From the NCBI GenBank assembly GCA_910578475.1, contig CAJTRK010000046.1, positions 1 to 20,627 on the forward strand: a DNA stretch of 20,627 bases, given 5' to 3'. This document shows positions 1 through 7,294 of the stretch, one piece after another. The first letter of the stretch is position 1; each line of letters opens with the position of its first letter. The translations under genes and the position numbers were made by a program. The notes beneath the pieces are model-generated. The model did no database searches, was not told the DNA's origin, and saw only the letters and a list, made by a program, of their open reading frames with translations. Origin of the DNA: an uncultured Lachnospiraceae bacterium. GTDB lineage: Bacteria; Bacillota; Clostridia; Lachnospirales; Lachnospiraceae.

Positions 1-51
1 AGCACACGGCTGTTAACCGTGGGGTTGTTGGTTCGAGCCCAACTCGGGGAG
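1..51 (+). tRNA. tRNA-Asn (GTT), 3' part; 5' end lies outside the window
   Basis: The anticodon arm (CACGG stem, loop CTGTTAA, CCGTG stem) shows anticodon GTT. It is followed by a T-arm with loop TTCGAGC, the acceptor 3' strand TCGGGGA at 44-50 and discriminator G at 51. CCA is not encoded. The 5' half lies before the window, so whether this copy is complete cannot be seen. It is probably the functional copy, because the second copy at 7209-7268 lacks a matching 5' half. Confidence 0.85.
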
Positions 52-61
52 TTTGAAAAAG

Positions 62-89
62 CCCGTAAACATCAGCGTTTGCGGGTTTT
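62..89 (+). terminator. Intrinsic terminator after tRNA-Asn
   Basis: A 9-bp stem CCCGTAAAC/GTTTGCGGG (one U-G pair, loop ATCAGC) is followed by TTTTC, 11 bases after the end of the tRNA. It would end the tRNA-Asn transcript. Confidence 0.75.
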
Positions 90-168
90 CTTTGTTTAAA
101 TGTCAAGCCTTGAAAGAGGCACAATAGATCGCATGGCTGCAAAAACAGGCATGTGAGTGTTAAACGAA

Positions 169-250
169 AAATGAACCGGGATCGCGTTGCATTTCGTATT
201 CCGGCTGTAACTGCCTGATAGTAAACAATACTTTTACTGTCAGGCTTTTT
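169..250. repeat. 82-bp direct repeat, left copy
   Basis: Positions 169-250 match 2516-2597 with a single difference (T187 versus C2534). The two copies bracket the KAP NTPase gene and give a 2,347-bp repeat period. Each copy ends in an intrinsic terminator (here 213-225 pairs with 233-245, followed by TTTTT). The repeat suggests that the NTPase cargo entered or duplicated within a formerly single site, perhaps by recombination across the repeat. Confidence 0.9.
213..250 (+). terminator. Terminator inside the left direct repeat
   Basis: A 13-bp stem, 213-225 with 233-245 (GCCTGATAGTAAA against TTTACTGTCAGGC, one wobble pair), has a 7-base loop and five Ts. It would insulate the NTPase gene from upstream transcription. 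Confidence 0.8.
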
Positions 251-308
251 CGTATTCATCTTTTGCAAGGATATTTAGAGGTTGTATTGTTTGAGGGAGG
301 ATAAATAC

Positions 309-374
309 ATGGTTCATTTGCGTTTTATTTTAGATAGTAAATATATGAAAAAGGTGGTAAAATACTTAAAATAG
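309..374 (+). CDS. Possible 21-residue leader ORF
   Basis: An ATG at 309 follows GGGAGG (295-300) at a good 8-base distance and opens a 21-codon frame ending in TAG at 372-374. The predicted peptide is basic and AT-rich like its neighbour. It ends 22 bases before the NTPase start, whose own ribosome site (GAGGT) is weaker. It could be a leader peptide coupled to the NTPase, the stub of a lost gene, or chance. No homologue is recognised. Confidence 0.25.
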   Translation: MVHLRFILDSKYMKKVVKYLK

Positions 375-396
375 ATACGAAAGCTGAGGTAGACCT

Positions 397-2394
397 ATGA
401 GAAATAAACAGCATATTTTAGCAGATGATGAGATTGTTGATGTTCTTATAAATTATGTTGATGAAAGTATATATGATTATGCTGTAATGATTGATGGTGA
501 ATGGGGATGTGGAAAGACTTATTTTATCAAAAAGCGTTTATATACTGAGTTGGAAAAACATGAAAAAGAAAAAGCCCAAAATCAAGAGGGGTATAAACCA
601 AAAGGAATTATATATTTATCCTTATATGGAGTGAAATCATTAGAAGAAGTTTCTAAACAAATATTGATGGAGTCGTATTTTGTAAAATCAGGAAATGCAA
701 AGGGCATAATTAGAAAGGGGACAGAGATAACTGGAAAAATGTTGCCAGTATTATTTGATATAATAAAAACCAAAACAGGATTAGAATTAGAAGCTGAAAA
801 TGTCTCAAATGCGGCAGGGGGCTTTTTTTCGGTAAAAGACAGCATTCTGATTTTTGATGATTTAGAAAGATGTAATTGTCCTGTAAATGAAGTATTAGGA
901 TATATCAACACTTACGTCGAACATGAAGGGATGAAAGTAATTATTATTGCCAATCAAAAAGAGATAGGGAAAAATGCTTATTTAACAAATCAGGAATTAA
1001 AATATTTGGTTGCAGCTAATGAAAATATAAATTTTGATGAAAATATAGAAAGGAAGTCTAATTTTTTTACTCAATCCAATGAGGAAGAGAAAATAAAAGA
1101 AAATTCAGTAGCAATTAGTACAATAAAAGAGCGAATCAATAAATTATTTGGACAAGACGTGCAGTATGAAAAGGTTAAGGAAAAATTGGTAGGAGTTACA
1201 ATATATTATTATCCTGTTTTACAGGATGTTTTTACTAAACTTATTAGGAGTAAAGAGATTGATGACAGACTACAATCACTTCTATTAGAGAAACTTTCTT
1301 TTTATGAAGATTATATGGTTAAGGAAGAACATCCAAATTTACGTACATTTCAATTTTATCTTTCGAAAGTAAGAGAACTATATAATGAAATTAGTAAATT
1401 AGATGGTGTCGGACAAGAGCCGTTTCTTAAGTATATTATTCAGTATAGTTTTAAAGTGTGTGTTTGCTATAAAAATGATACATTGGAACAAACTTGGGAA
1501 GGAAACGAGGAATATGGTTTTAAAGCTATTGGTAAAACAGATATTTTTGGAAATGAGTTAGCTTTTAGATTTGTTGATGAATTTGTAACTAAGAGCATTT
1601 TAGAAGAAGAAAAAATAAAAAGAATGCTAGAGGTGTATGAGGATGAATATATAAAGAAAAGAGAGGAAGAGGTAGATGTCCTTAGAGATTTAGAATCAGG
1701 ATGGTATGTGTCGGATGATAATACTGTAGCAGAAAAAATAAAAAGAATAATTGAGGCTTTGAATCAGGATAAATATGAGATAAAGGAATATCCAAGAATA
1801 ATTGGGTTATTTATAGAGTTGGAGTATGCGGGTTTTTCAAATAAGATTGTTAGCGATATGCTTATCGCCATGAAAAATAGTGTTAAAAATTTAAAGAAAC
1901 GTGTGAATATTGGTGTAGAGTATAGCATGTTAAAAGAAGGTGAAAAAAGGGAGCGGTGTAAAGAGATTTTGGCAGATATCCAAAATGAAATAGATCAACA
2001 ATTTCAAATACATCTTTCAGATACAATGGAATCTTATCTGGAAAAGGAAGATAGCTGGGCAGAAAGTTTACATGATTATGTAAGGAAGAATAGAATGGAA
2101 ATCAGTAATACAGACGGTTTTTTGGCACAATTTGAAATATTTCAGTTAGTAGAAAAGATTAGTAAATCTATGTCTTATGATATACATGCTTTTAGAGGAT
2201 GTATATTGGGATTATATGTCCAGACTTCTATGGGAGATGCATTAAAACTTGAGTATGATAAAGTTGTGGCATTGAAAGAGGAAGTAGAAAAAATAGACCA
2301 ATCCCACTTTGATAACATAAAGAAAATGCAGATAGGATATTTAATTTTAAATCTTCAAAGTGCTATTGAAGTGTATGATGGACATGAGAGATAA
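397..2394 (+). CDS. KAP-type P-loop NTPase (candidate defence cargo)
   Basis: This 665-residue protein has a clear Walker A motif GEWGCGKT at residues 34-41 and a Walker B motif ILIFDDLER at 150-158. It then has an IIIANQKEI strand typical of the sensor region and a long helical, charged C-terminal half. The DGxWGxGKT and FDDLER pair is characteristic of the KAP family of STAND-like P-loop ATPases, some of which act in phage exclusion (PifA of plasmid F). No transmembrane segment or nuclease domain is evident. The start has a modest GAGGT site. The gene is far more AT-rich than the other genes of the element and stands alone between two terminator-bearing direct repeats, so it looks like acquired cargo. 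A role in phage defence is inference. The family assignment is fairly secure. Confidence 0.85.
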   Translation: MRNKQHILADDEIVDVLINYVDESIYDYAVMIDGEWGCGKTYFIKKRLYTELEKHEKEKAQNQEGYKPKGIIYLSLYGVKSLEEVSKQILMESYFVKSGNAKGIIRKGTEITGKMLPVLFDIIKTKTGLELEAENVSNAAGGFFSVKDSILIFDDLERCNCPVNEVLGYINTYVEHEGMKVIIIANQKEIGKNAYLTNQELKYLVAANENINFDENIERKSNFFTQSNEEEKIKENSVAISTIKERINKLFGQDVQYEKVKEKLVGVTIYYYPVLQDVFTKLIRSKEIDDRLQSLLLEKLSFYEDYMVKEEHPNLRTFQFYLSKVRELYNEISKLDGVGQEPFLKYIIQYSFKVCVCYKNDTLEQTWEGNEEYGFKAIGKTDIFGNELAFRFVDEFVTKSILEEEKIKRMLEVYEDEYIKKREEEVDVLRDLESGWYVSDDNTVAEKIKRIIEALNQDKYEIKEYPRIIGLFIELEYAGFSNKIVSDMLIAMKNSVKNLKKRVNIGVEYSMLKEGEKRERCKEILADIQNEIDQQFQIHLSDTMESYLEKEDSWAESLHDYVRKNRMEISNTDGFLAQFEIFQLVEKISKSMSYDIHAFRGCILGLYVQTSMGDALKLEYDKVVALKEEVEKIDQSHFDNIKKMQIGYLILNLQSAIEVYDGHER

Positions 2395-2515
2395 AATAGA
2401 ATAATAAAATAATGGGGTAAAGAAAAGACGGTATTGCTAGGATTCCTTTCACACAGTTTTGAGGAAAACAATAAATTATGGGAACGCAATGTTAAACATA
2501 TGTCTTTTAATCAAG

Positions 2516-2597
2516 AAATGAACCGGGATCGCGCTGCATTTCGTATTCCGGCTGTAACTGCCTGATAGTAAACAATACTTTTACTGTCAGGCTTTTT
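2516..2597. repeat. 82-bp direct repeat, right copy
   Basis: This is the second copy of the repeat at 169-250, with one mismatch. It includes the same 13-bp hairpin followed here by seven Ts (2593-2599), which would terminate the NTPase transcript. Between the NTPase stop and this copy (2395-2515) no gene or clear signal is seen. Confidence 0.9.
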
Positions 2598-2599
2598 TT
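2560..2599 (+). terminator. Terminator inside the right direct repeat
   Basis: The stem is 2560-2572 with 2580-2592, followed by TTTTTTT. Lying downstream of the NTPase gene, it is the likely end of that transcript. Confidence 0.8.
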
Positions 2600-2612
2600 G
2601 TTGCCATTTTTT

Positions 2613-2641
2613 AGCCACGGTATGATGCTGTGGCTTTTTTT
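2613..2641 (+). terminator. Second hairpin with T-run before the accessory operon
   Basis: An 8-bp stem AGCCACGG/CTGTGGCT (one wobble) with loop TATGATG precedes a run of Ts. It sits 26 bases before the start of the next gene. Two terminators in a row just upstream of an operon may be simple insulation or an attenuation device. Confidence 0.65.
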
Positions 2642-2666
2642 GATGGATGGATCAGGAGGGATTCTT

Positions 2667-3191
2667 ATGGAATTTACGGAAATGGAAAAACGGATGCTGT
2701 ACCAGACAGAGGGAAGTGAGCGGTATGCCGTCCTGCAGGAAATGTCTATGGCCTCACGGTATGCCGGGGATCCGGCCAGACGGAAGGCTGCAAAAAGCCT
2801 CCTGGAGAAACTGCGCCCCCTGACGGATGCAGAGTGTATGGAGGCCGTACATGACATTCGGAGGAACTACCGGCTGCCCCAGGAGGGGCGGACCATTGGC
2901 GATCTGCTGGCCCAGGCCAGGCAGAGGTCCGGCGCCGAACAGCTTAAGGGGCATGACATCATGGGATTGGAACGCTTCGATCCGGAGGTGCGGCACATGG
3001 TTATATTTGATGTGCTTTCAGGTGATTCCACCGTGGGCGATAAAGGGGACCGGATGCGCCTGTTCCTTACGGACACCGGGTATGAGAGATTCAGGGACCG
3101 GCAGGAAAAGGGAGAGCTCAGGATACAGAACCATGCGAAGGTTGCGCTGGGCGGCCATCTGCACTATGACCGCAGGGACCGTGTCTTGTAG
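2667..3191 (+). CDS. Element accessory protein of unknown function
   Basis: This 174-residue soluble protein starts at ATG 2667, behind AGGAGGG at 2654-2660. An upstream in-frame ATG lies inside the terminators and has no ribosome site. The sequence is rich in charged residues, with a helical N-terminal half (a run around MEKRMLYQTEGSERYAV) and a C-terminal half ending GGHLHYDRRDRVL. I recognise no domain. Its position, immediately before the replication-type protein (30 bp apart), is typical of small conserved accessory genes of clostridial integrative elements. It is probably co-transcribed with the next gene. Confidence 0.7.
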   Translation: MEFTEMEKRMLYQTEGSERYAVLQEMSMASRYAGDPARRKAAKSLLEKLRPLTDAECMEAVHDIRRNYRLPQEGRTIGDLLAQARQRSGAEQLKGHDIMGLERFDPEVRHMVIFDVLSGDSTVGDKGDRMRLFLTDTGYERFRDRQEKGELRIQNHAKVALGGHLHYDRRDRVL

Positions 3192-3220
3192 CCAGGAGGG
3201 AAAGAAAGGAGGTTTTTGTT

Positions 3221-4108
3221 ATGGCTGTATTCCGGGTAGAAAAAACAAAAGACTTCACGGTCATGTGCAACCATCACCTGCGCAATGTGAAGCTCTCCCT
3301 GAAAGCGAAAGGCCTGCTGTCCCTCATGCTGTCTCTGCCGGAGGATTGGGACTATACCACCAAAGGGCTTGCCTGTATCTGCAGGGACGGGGTGGATTCC
3401 ATTGCCAGCGCGTTAAAGGAGCTGGAGAAGCACGGGTATCTCACCAGGCAGAGGGTCCGTTTTGACAACGGCCGGCTGGGGGATATTGAGTACACGATAC
3501 ATGAAAAGCCGGTAAGCCAGGAAACAGCGGAAGTCCCGCCTAAACGGGAAAATCCAGGACAGGCAAATCCAAGACAGGCAAAGCCAGGACAGGAAAAACC
3601 TGGACAGGGGAAACCTGCACAGGGAAATCCCCCACAATTAAATACTGATCCATTAAACACGGAGAAATCAAACACGGATGGATTAAATACATATCAATCA
3701 ATCCATCCGGCAGAGCCGGAGGCGGCAGGGCGCCCGGATGGGATGGATAGGACAGAGCTTGTGAACGCATACCGTGAGATTATCCGTGCAAATGTGGAGT
3801 ACGGCTTTCTGGTACAGCGGTATGGAGCGCAGCGGATGGATGAAACGGTGGAGCTCATGCTTGAAGTGGTCCTTTCAAAACGCCCTTTCATCCGCATAGC
3901 AGGAGACGATTTCCCCAGGGAGGTTGTAAAGAGCCGGTTCCTAAAGATCAATTCCGGCCATTTGGAGTATGTCTTTGACTGCATTGACAAGAACACCACG
4001 AAGGTAGGGAACATCAAGGCTTACCTGCTTGCGGCCCTGTATAATGCCCCGGCAACGATGGACAGCTATTACCGGGCCGAAGTCAACCATGACCTGTACG
4101 GCATGTGA
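3221..4108 (+). CDS. Helix-turn-helix replication-type protein of the element
   Basis: This 295-residue protein has an N-terminal winged-helix domain (about residues 1-95, with motifs LSLKAKGLLSLMLSLPEDW and SIASALKELEKHGYL). The same domain occurs in replication initiator or DnaD-like proteins of Firmicutes integrative elements. The C-terminal domain (about 175-295) resembles DUF6017, which usually accompanies it. A repetitive linker of ten pentapeptides (111-160) joins the two. It starts behind AAAGGAGG. By family it probably binds the element's origin and recruits replication proteins; that role is inferred, not shown. Confidence 0.75.
   Translation: MAVFRVEKTKDFTVMCNHHLRNVKLSLKAKGLLSLMLSLPEDWDYTTKGLACICRDGVDSIASALKELEKHGYLTRQRVRFDNGRLGDIEYTIHEKPVSQETAEVPPKRENPGQANPRQAKPGQEKPGQGKPAQGNPPQLNTDPLNTEKSNTDGLNTYQSIHPAEPEAAGRPDGMDRTELVNAYREIIRANVEYGFLVQRYGAQRMDETVELMLEVVLSKRPFIRIAGDDFPREVVKSRFLKINSGHLEYVFDCIDKNTTKVGNIKAYLLAALYNAPATMDSYYRAEVNHDLYGM
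3551..3700 (+). repeat. Ten in-frame 15-bp units (pentapeptide linker)
   Basis: Six units read xPxQx (NPGQA, NPRQA, KPGQE, KPGQG, KPAQG, NPPQL). Four more read NTxxx (NTDPL, NTEKS, NTDGL, NTYQS). All are exactly five codons, giving a 150-bp low-complexity linker between the two domains of the replication-type protein. Unit copy number is likely to vary between strains by slippage. Confidence 0.85.
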
Positions 4109-4181
4109 GCATGGGAAGGGATGTCCCTGAAACAATTCAGGAAAGGAGGCGGGGCACAATGAGGAAAGAAGTGCCTGGGCC

Positions 4182-4682
4182 ATGCCGGGCGTAACGAAAG
4201 AGCAGATCCAGGAGGCAAGGGAGGCGGATCTGTTCCGTTACCTGCAATTCCATGAGCCGGGAGTTTTAAAGAGGGACGGGCCGAACTACCGGCATAAGGA
4301 GCATGACAGCCTGGTCTATGTCACCGGGAAGGGATACTGGTACTGGAACAGCCGGGGACGGAGCATCAACGCTTTGGATTATCTGGTGGAGATCCGGGGC
4401 TACGGCCTGGTGGATGCGGTGAACACGCTGACGGACGGAAGGGGCCGGCAGACGGAAAGTCGCCGGAGCACGCCGGCAAAAAGCCCTGTGCAGAGGGAGC
4501 CGGAGAAAAGGCCCTTTTCCCTTCCCTGGGCGAAGCGGTGCGCCACCTTTGCGGTATCATACCTGCAGAGACGGGGGATCAGCAGCCGGATAATCAGCCG
4601 ATGCTTCCGGTTGGGGCTCCTGTATGAGGCAAGGCACAGGGACGAGGCGGTCTGTGTGTTCGTGGGAAAGGATGACGGGTGA
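4182..4682 (+). pseudogene. DUF3991/Toprim-type primase-like protein, truncated
   Basis: The 166-residue product matches the start of DUF3991-Toprim proteins of clostridial elements: an opening VTKEQIQEAREADLFRYL, a zinc-finger-like module (YRHKEHDSLVYV, WYWNSRGRSINALDYLV) and the DUF3991 segment YLQRRGISSRIISRC. The frame stops just after AVCVFVGKDDG, where relatives continue into a Toprim-like domain. The catalytic-type half is therefore missing and the gene is probably dead. The best ribosome site (AAAGGAGG, 4143-4150) precedes an 11-codon frame at 4159-4194 that overlaps this start, so translation may be coupled. Confidence 0.65.
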
Positions 4683-4697
4683 CGGCGCAGATCATAA

Positions 4698-4913
4698 TGG
4701 TACTTTCTCACGACCCCTCACAGACTGGAAGGGGAGTCCCTGCGGTGTTTGCTTGCTCTGGCAAAGCGGCGGCACAGGCGGGGCTATGATGCGGTGAAGC
4801 CGGCCGCAGCCTGTAGCAATCCCTTCCTATATAAATGTGTATGGGATCTGCCGGGGAGCGTGGCAAATACGGCGGACAGAATCGAGATCAGATACAATGG
4901 GCCGGGTCTGTGA
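4698..4913 (+). other. Coding-like remnant with no start codon
   Basis: The interval 4683-4985 has no intact gene. A 71-codon open frame without an ATG runs from 4698 to the TGA at 4911, with protein-like composition (LEGESLRCLLALAKRR, then NPFLYKCVWDLPGSVANTA). I cannot place it in a family. It could be the tail of a gene whose front was deleted together with the end of the primase-like gene. No promoter or terminator is evident here. Confidence 0.35.
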
Positions 4914-4985
4914 CTGTAAGAGCGCAGGCCCGACTTATTCATGTGGCCTTGATAAAGACATTGGGAACGGGAAGGAGGTTTTTCT

Positions 4986-5168
4986 TTGGAGAATATGAGG
5001 ACAGACAGGAATCCTGTCATGCGGTTACATATCAACAGCTCGGCGGTCACGATCATGTTCAGCGGGAGCGAGGGTACGGATGTGAAAAATAAGGTCAGGG
5101 ACATACTCACAGAGGCATATGAGGAACGCTTCCAGAAAGAGTTCATGCCATGCGGCCAGGCACTATGA
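4986..5168 (+). CDS. Small TnpW-like transposon protein
   Basis: This 60-residue protein has the pattern VMRLHINSSAVTIMFS followed by VKNKVRDILTEAYEERF. It resembles the small TnpW-type proteins encoded just upstream of large serine recombinases in Tn4451-like and other clostridial elements. The start is TTG 4986, seven bases after AAGGAGG (4972-4978); the in-frame ATG at 4995 is 16 bases away and less likely. The gene precedes the recombinase by 165 bp. Its role is unknown; regulation of the recombinase is a guess. Confidence 0.55.
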   Translation: MENMRTDRNPVMRLHINSSAVTIMFSGSEGTDVKNKVRDILTEAYEERFQKEFMPCGQAL

Positions 5169-5326
5169 AAACAGGAGGATTGCGGTGCTTTTCCTCAAAA
5201 GACGCGTTGCCGTCAGGGGCATTTCACGGTATAATATATGTACCGGGAGCGGTATTGCACCGGCTGCACATTGACAAGCGAATAAGGAATAGCAGCGTGA
5301 TTCCGTACAAAAAGAATGTACGGAGG
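5165..5326 (+). CDS. Possible 53-residue ORF overlapping the TnpW-like gene
   Basis: An ATG at 5165 overlaps the stop of the preceding gene as ATGA, and the frame runs to TAG at 5324-5326. The product is basic and unrecognised. The strong recombinase promoter lies inside it and its end coincides with the recombinase ribosome site, so it may be only a leader region. Confidence 0.2.
5207..5235 (+). promoter_or_regulatory. Sigma-A promoter of the serine recombinase
   Basis: TTGCCG (5207-5212), a 17-base spacer and a perfect TATAAT (5230-5235) place transcription start near 5242. This leaves a leader of about 90 bases before the recombinase start at 5334. Confidence 0.75.
5303..5326 (+). promoter_or_regulatory. 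Hairpin touching the recombinase ribosome site
   Basis: CCGTAC (5303-5308) pairs with GTACGG (5318-5323) around a 9-base A-rich loop. The last two stem bases are the first two of the GGAGG ribosome site (5322-5326), so folding would partly mask it and could limit recombinase translation. Confidence 0.5.
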
Positions 5327-5333
5327 TAGCGTA

Positions 5334-6947
5334 ATGAAACGGGTTTATTGTCTTTATAGAGTATCGACCAAAAAGCAGGTAGACAAGAATGATAAGAATG
5401 AGAACGACATCCCCATGCAGAAAACAGCGTGCCGTGATTTTGCCAGCAGCCAGCAGGACTGGACGATCCTGAAAGAGTTTTCCGAAAAAGGGATTTCCGG
5501 CTATAAGGTATCGGCGGATGACAGGGACGCCATTCAGGAGCTGAAAGAGGCGGCCTTGAATAACGAGTTTGACATTCTTCTGGTATTTATGTTTGACAGG
5601 ATTGGGAGGATTGACGACGAGACGCCTTTCGTGGTGGAATGGTTCGCCAAGCACGGCGTTGAGGTATGGAGTACCCAGGAGGGGCAGCAGTGCTTCAACA
5701 ACCATGTGGACAAGCTGATGAATTATCTCCGGTTCTGGCAGGCGTCCGGCGAGAGTGAAAAGACTTCCATCCGGATCAAGAGCAAGATGCAGCAGATGAC
5801 CCTTGACGGGTTATATACCGGCGGCCCGGTCAAGTTCGGGTACCGTCTGGTGGACAGCGGCCTTGTGAACCGGAAGGGTGCAAAGGTTAAGAAGTATGAG
5901 ATTGACCCGGCGGACAGCGAAGTGCTCCACATGATTGACGACATGACGATCCATAAGGGGTACGGCTCTTACAGGATGGCGGACTTCCTTAATAAAAAGG
6001 GGTACAAGCCCAGCGGCGGGGGAAAGTTCACAAGCATTAAGGTGATCCGTATCCTTCGGGATTCCTTCTATTGCGGGAGGCTGGAGGACGGTTCGACTTC
6101 CCCGCAGTTGGAGGCATTGCGGCTTCGTGACGATGATACATACGACCAGATTCTTTACATTCTGGAGCAGCGGCAGAACAAGAACGAGGAAAAACGCCAT
6201 ATCGCTTTACAGACCAAAGGGCAGGCGATGCTTTCCGGGAATGTGTTCTGCGCCCACTGTGGCGGGAGGCTGACGACCATCCGGTACCGTGACAGATATA
6301 CAAGGGCTGACGGCACGGAGTATTCCGTGGACCAGATCAAGTATTCCTGTTACCACAAGAGCCGCAAGCTCTGTAAGTGTGATGGGCAGACAACCTATCA
6401 GGCGGACAGGGTGGACGAGACCATCCGGCAGATCATCCGAAAAATATTTAGCTGCATGGATGGGGCGCCGGAGGAAGAAAAGCTGCAGGCAATGTTCAAG
6501 CGGCAGATGGCCGGGAACAGAGCCACGCAGAAGAAGCTGGATCTGGAGCTTACGAAGAATAGGGAACAGCTCACGAAGCTGCAGCTTGAAATCGCAAAGA
6601 CGCTGACAGGCGACAGCATTTATTCTCCGGAAGATCTGTCCCAGGCAATCCAGACTGTCAAATCACGGATTACCGAAGCGGAAACTAAGCTGACAGAGCT
6701 TCGGGATGAAGAAGCAAAAAAGAAACAGGGGATTGACTTGATTACCCCGACCTACAATCAGTTCAAGTCCTGGGCGGAGGAATTTGACACTGCCACACTG
6801 GAGCAGAAGAAAATGATAGCCTGCCACTTGTTCAAGCGTATTGAGGTTGGGAGGGATTACAAGATCTCTGTGGAACTCAACATGTCATACCAGCAGTTCT
6901 GCTCCGAGTGGGGCGACGGCAGCGTTTTGGTTACGGCGGCCATCTGA
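5334..6947 (+). CDS. Large serine recombinase (integrase/transposase)
   Basis: This 537-residue protein starts at ATG 5334, behind GGAGG. The N-terminal resolvase domain has the catalytic serine in YRVSTKKQ (Ser11) and the DRIGR arginine motif. A recombinase domain follows (GPVKFGYRL, SIKVIRILRDSFYCG). Then come a zinc-ribbon (CAHCGG at 306-311, with further cysteines near 346-354) and a C-terminal coiled coil (about 400-470). This is the usual order for large serine recombinases, and all catalytic features look intact. It would catalyse integration and excision of the surrounding element or a part of it. It is the last substantial gene before the right tRNA-Asn repeat, a normal place for an integrase. 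Confidence 0.93.
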   Translation: MKRVYCLYRVSTKKQVDKNDKNENDIPMQKTACRDFASSQQDWTILKEFSEKGISGYKVSADDRDAIQELKEAALNNEFDILLVFMFDRIGRIDDETPFVVEWFAKHGVEVWSTQEGQQCFNNHVDKLMNYLRFWQASGESEKTSIRIKSKMQQMTLDGLYTGGPVKFGYRLVDSGLVNRKGAKVKKYEIDPADSEVLHMIDDMTIHKGYGSYRMADFLNKKGYKPSGGGKFTSIKVIRILRDSFYCGRLEDGSTSPQLEALRLRDDDTYDQILYILEQRQNKNEEKRHIALQTKGQAMLSGNVFCAHCGGRLTTIRYRDRYTRADGTEYSVDQIKYSCYHKSRKLCKCDGQTTYQADRVDETIRQIIRKIFSCMDGAPEEEKLQAMFKRQMAGNRATQKKLDLELTKNREQLTKLQLEIAKTLTGDSIYSPEDLSQAIQTVKSRITEAETKLTELRDEEAKKKQGIDLITPTYNQFKSWAEEFDTATLEQKKMIACHLFKRIEVGRDYKISVELNMSYQQFCSEWGDGSVLVTAAI

Positions 6948-6965
6948 TAAGGAGGTGGCCGGCTG

Positions 6966-7139
6966 ATGTACCCTATCATTGAAAGAGACGGATTATGTTT
7001 CATTACGGATACTTATGTACTGCGTTATAAAAGAGCAAAAAATTTTCAAAAACATAAAATTCCCTCTTGCCAAATGAGAGAAGTTGTGTTAATATACTTT
7101 TTGTTGGGTCACCAGTCAGATGGTAGCCGAACAGAGTGA
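6966..7139 (+). CDS. Small hypothetical protein after the recombinase
   Basis: ATG 6966 lies 9 bases after AAGGAGG (6950-6956) and opens a 57-codon frame ending with TGA at 7137. The first half (MYPIIERDGLCFITDTYVL) looks like a genuine start. The second half runs through a tRNA-type promoter (7067-7095), so the gene may be cut off at the element end and fused to foreign sequence. No family is recognised. Confidence 0.4.
   Translation: MYPIIERDGLCFITDTYVLRYKRAKNFQKHKIPSCQMREVVLIYFLLGHQSDGSRTE
7067..7095 (+). promoter_or_regulatory. tRNA-type promoter upstream of the tRNA-Asn fragment
   Basis: TTGCCA (7067-7072), 17 bases, TAATAT (7090-7095). The block from 7056 to 7076 is nearly the same as 20504-20525 in front of tRNA-Glu (shared core CCCTCTTGCYAAATG). 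It would drive RNA through the partial tRNA-Asn to the terminator at 7295. Confidence 0.55.
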
Positions 7140-7208
7140 AAAGTATAGCCTCGATTGTAATTTGGACATAACACTCTATCAAAGAGATTTTACGGTATGT
7201 AACCGTAT

Positions 7209-7268
7209 CAATGGTAGAGCACACGGCTGTTAACCGTGGGGTTGTTGGTTCGAGCCCAACTCGGGGAG
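7209..7268 (+). pseudogene. Partial tRNA-Asn, 5' acceptor strand missing (attachment repeat)
   Basis: The D-loop CAATGGTAGAGC, anticodon arm with GTT, T-arm and acceptor 3' strand are present and match the copy at 1-51. The bases before 7209 (ACGGTATGTAACCGTAT) cannot pair with TCGGGGA, so a normal tRNA cannot form. The 55-bp identity with the left copy runs from 7218 to 7272. This is most simply the right attachment duplicate of an element integrated at tRNA-Asn. Confidence 0.8.
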
Positions 7269-7294
7269 TTTGGAATTGAATAGTCCAATGAAGA

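Larger units (their letters stand above)
1..7272. mobile_element. Decayed integrative element between tRNA-Asn repeats
   Basis: The stretch is bounded by two copies of the 3' part of a tRNA-Asn gene, identical over 55 bp (1-55 and 7218-7272). It contains a large serine recombinase near its right end, a small TnpW-like protein, a helix-turn-helix replication-type protein, a DUF3991/primase-like remnant and an AT-rich cargo NTPase. Genes from about 2.6 to 6.9 kb are GC-rich, whereas the cargo at 0.3-2.4 kb is strongly AT-rich, which suggests several origins. No relaxase, VirD4/TcpA coupling protein or type IV secretion gene is visible, so it is most likely a remnant of a mobilizable element. 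A repeat this long is unusual for a serine recombinase, which normally leaves only a short identical core, so the true ends are uncertain. Confidence 0.7.

Noticed and set aside
2827..3465. A 212-codon plus-strand frame overlapping two element genes
   Set aside because: It overlaps the ends and starts of two better-supported genes in other frames, has no ribosome site and has a tryptophan- and cysteine-rich shadow composition.
3551..3700. A CRISPR-like or satellite array
   Set aside because: The units are 15 bp with no spacers and are in frame within a coding sequence; they encode a pentapeptide linker.
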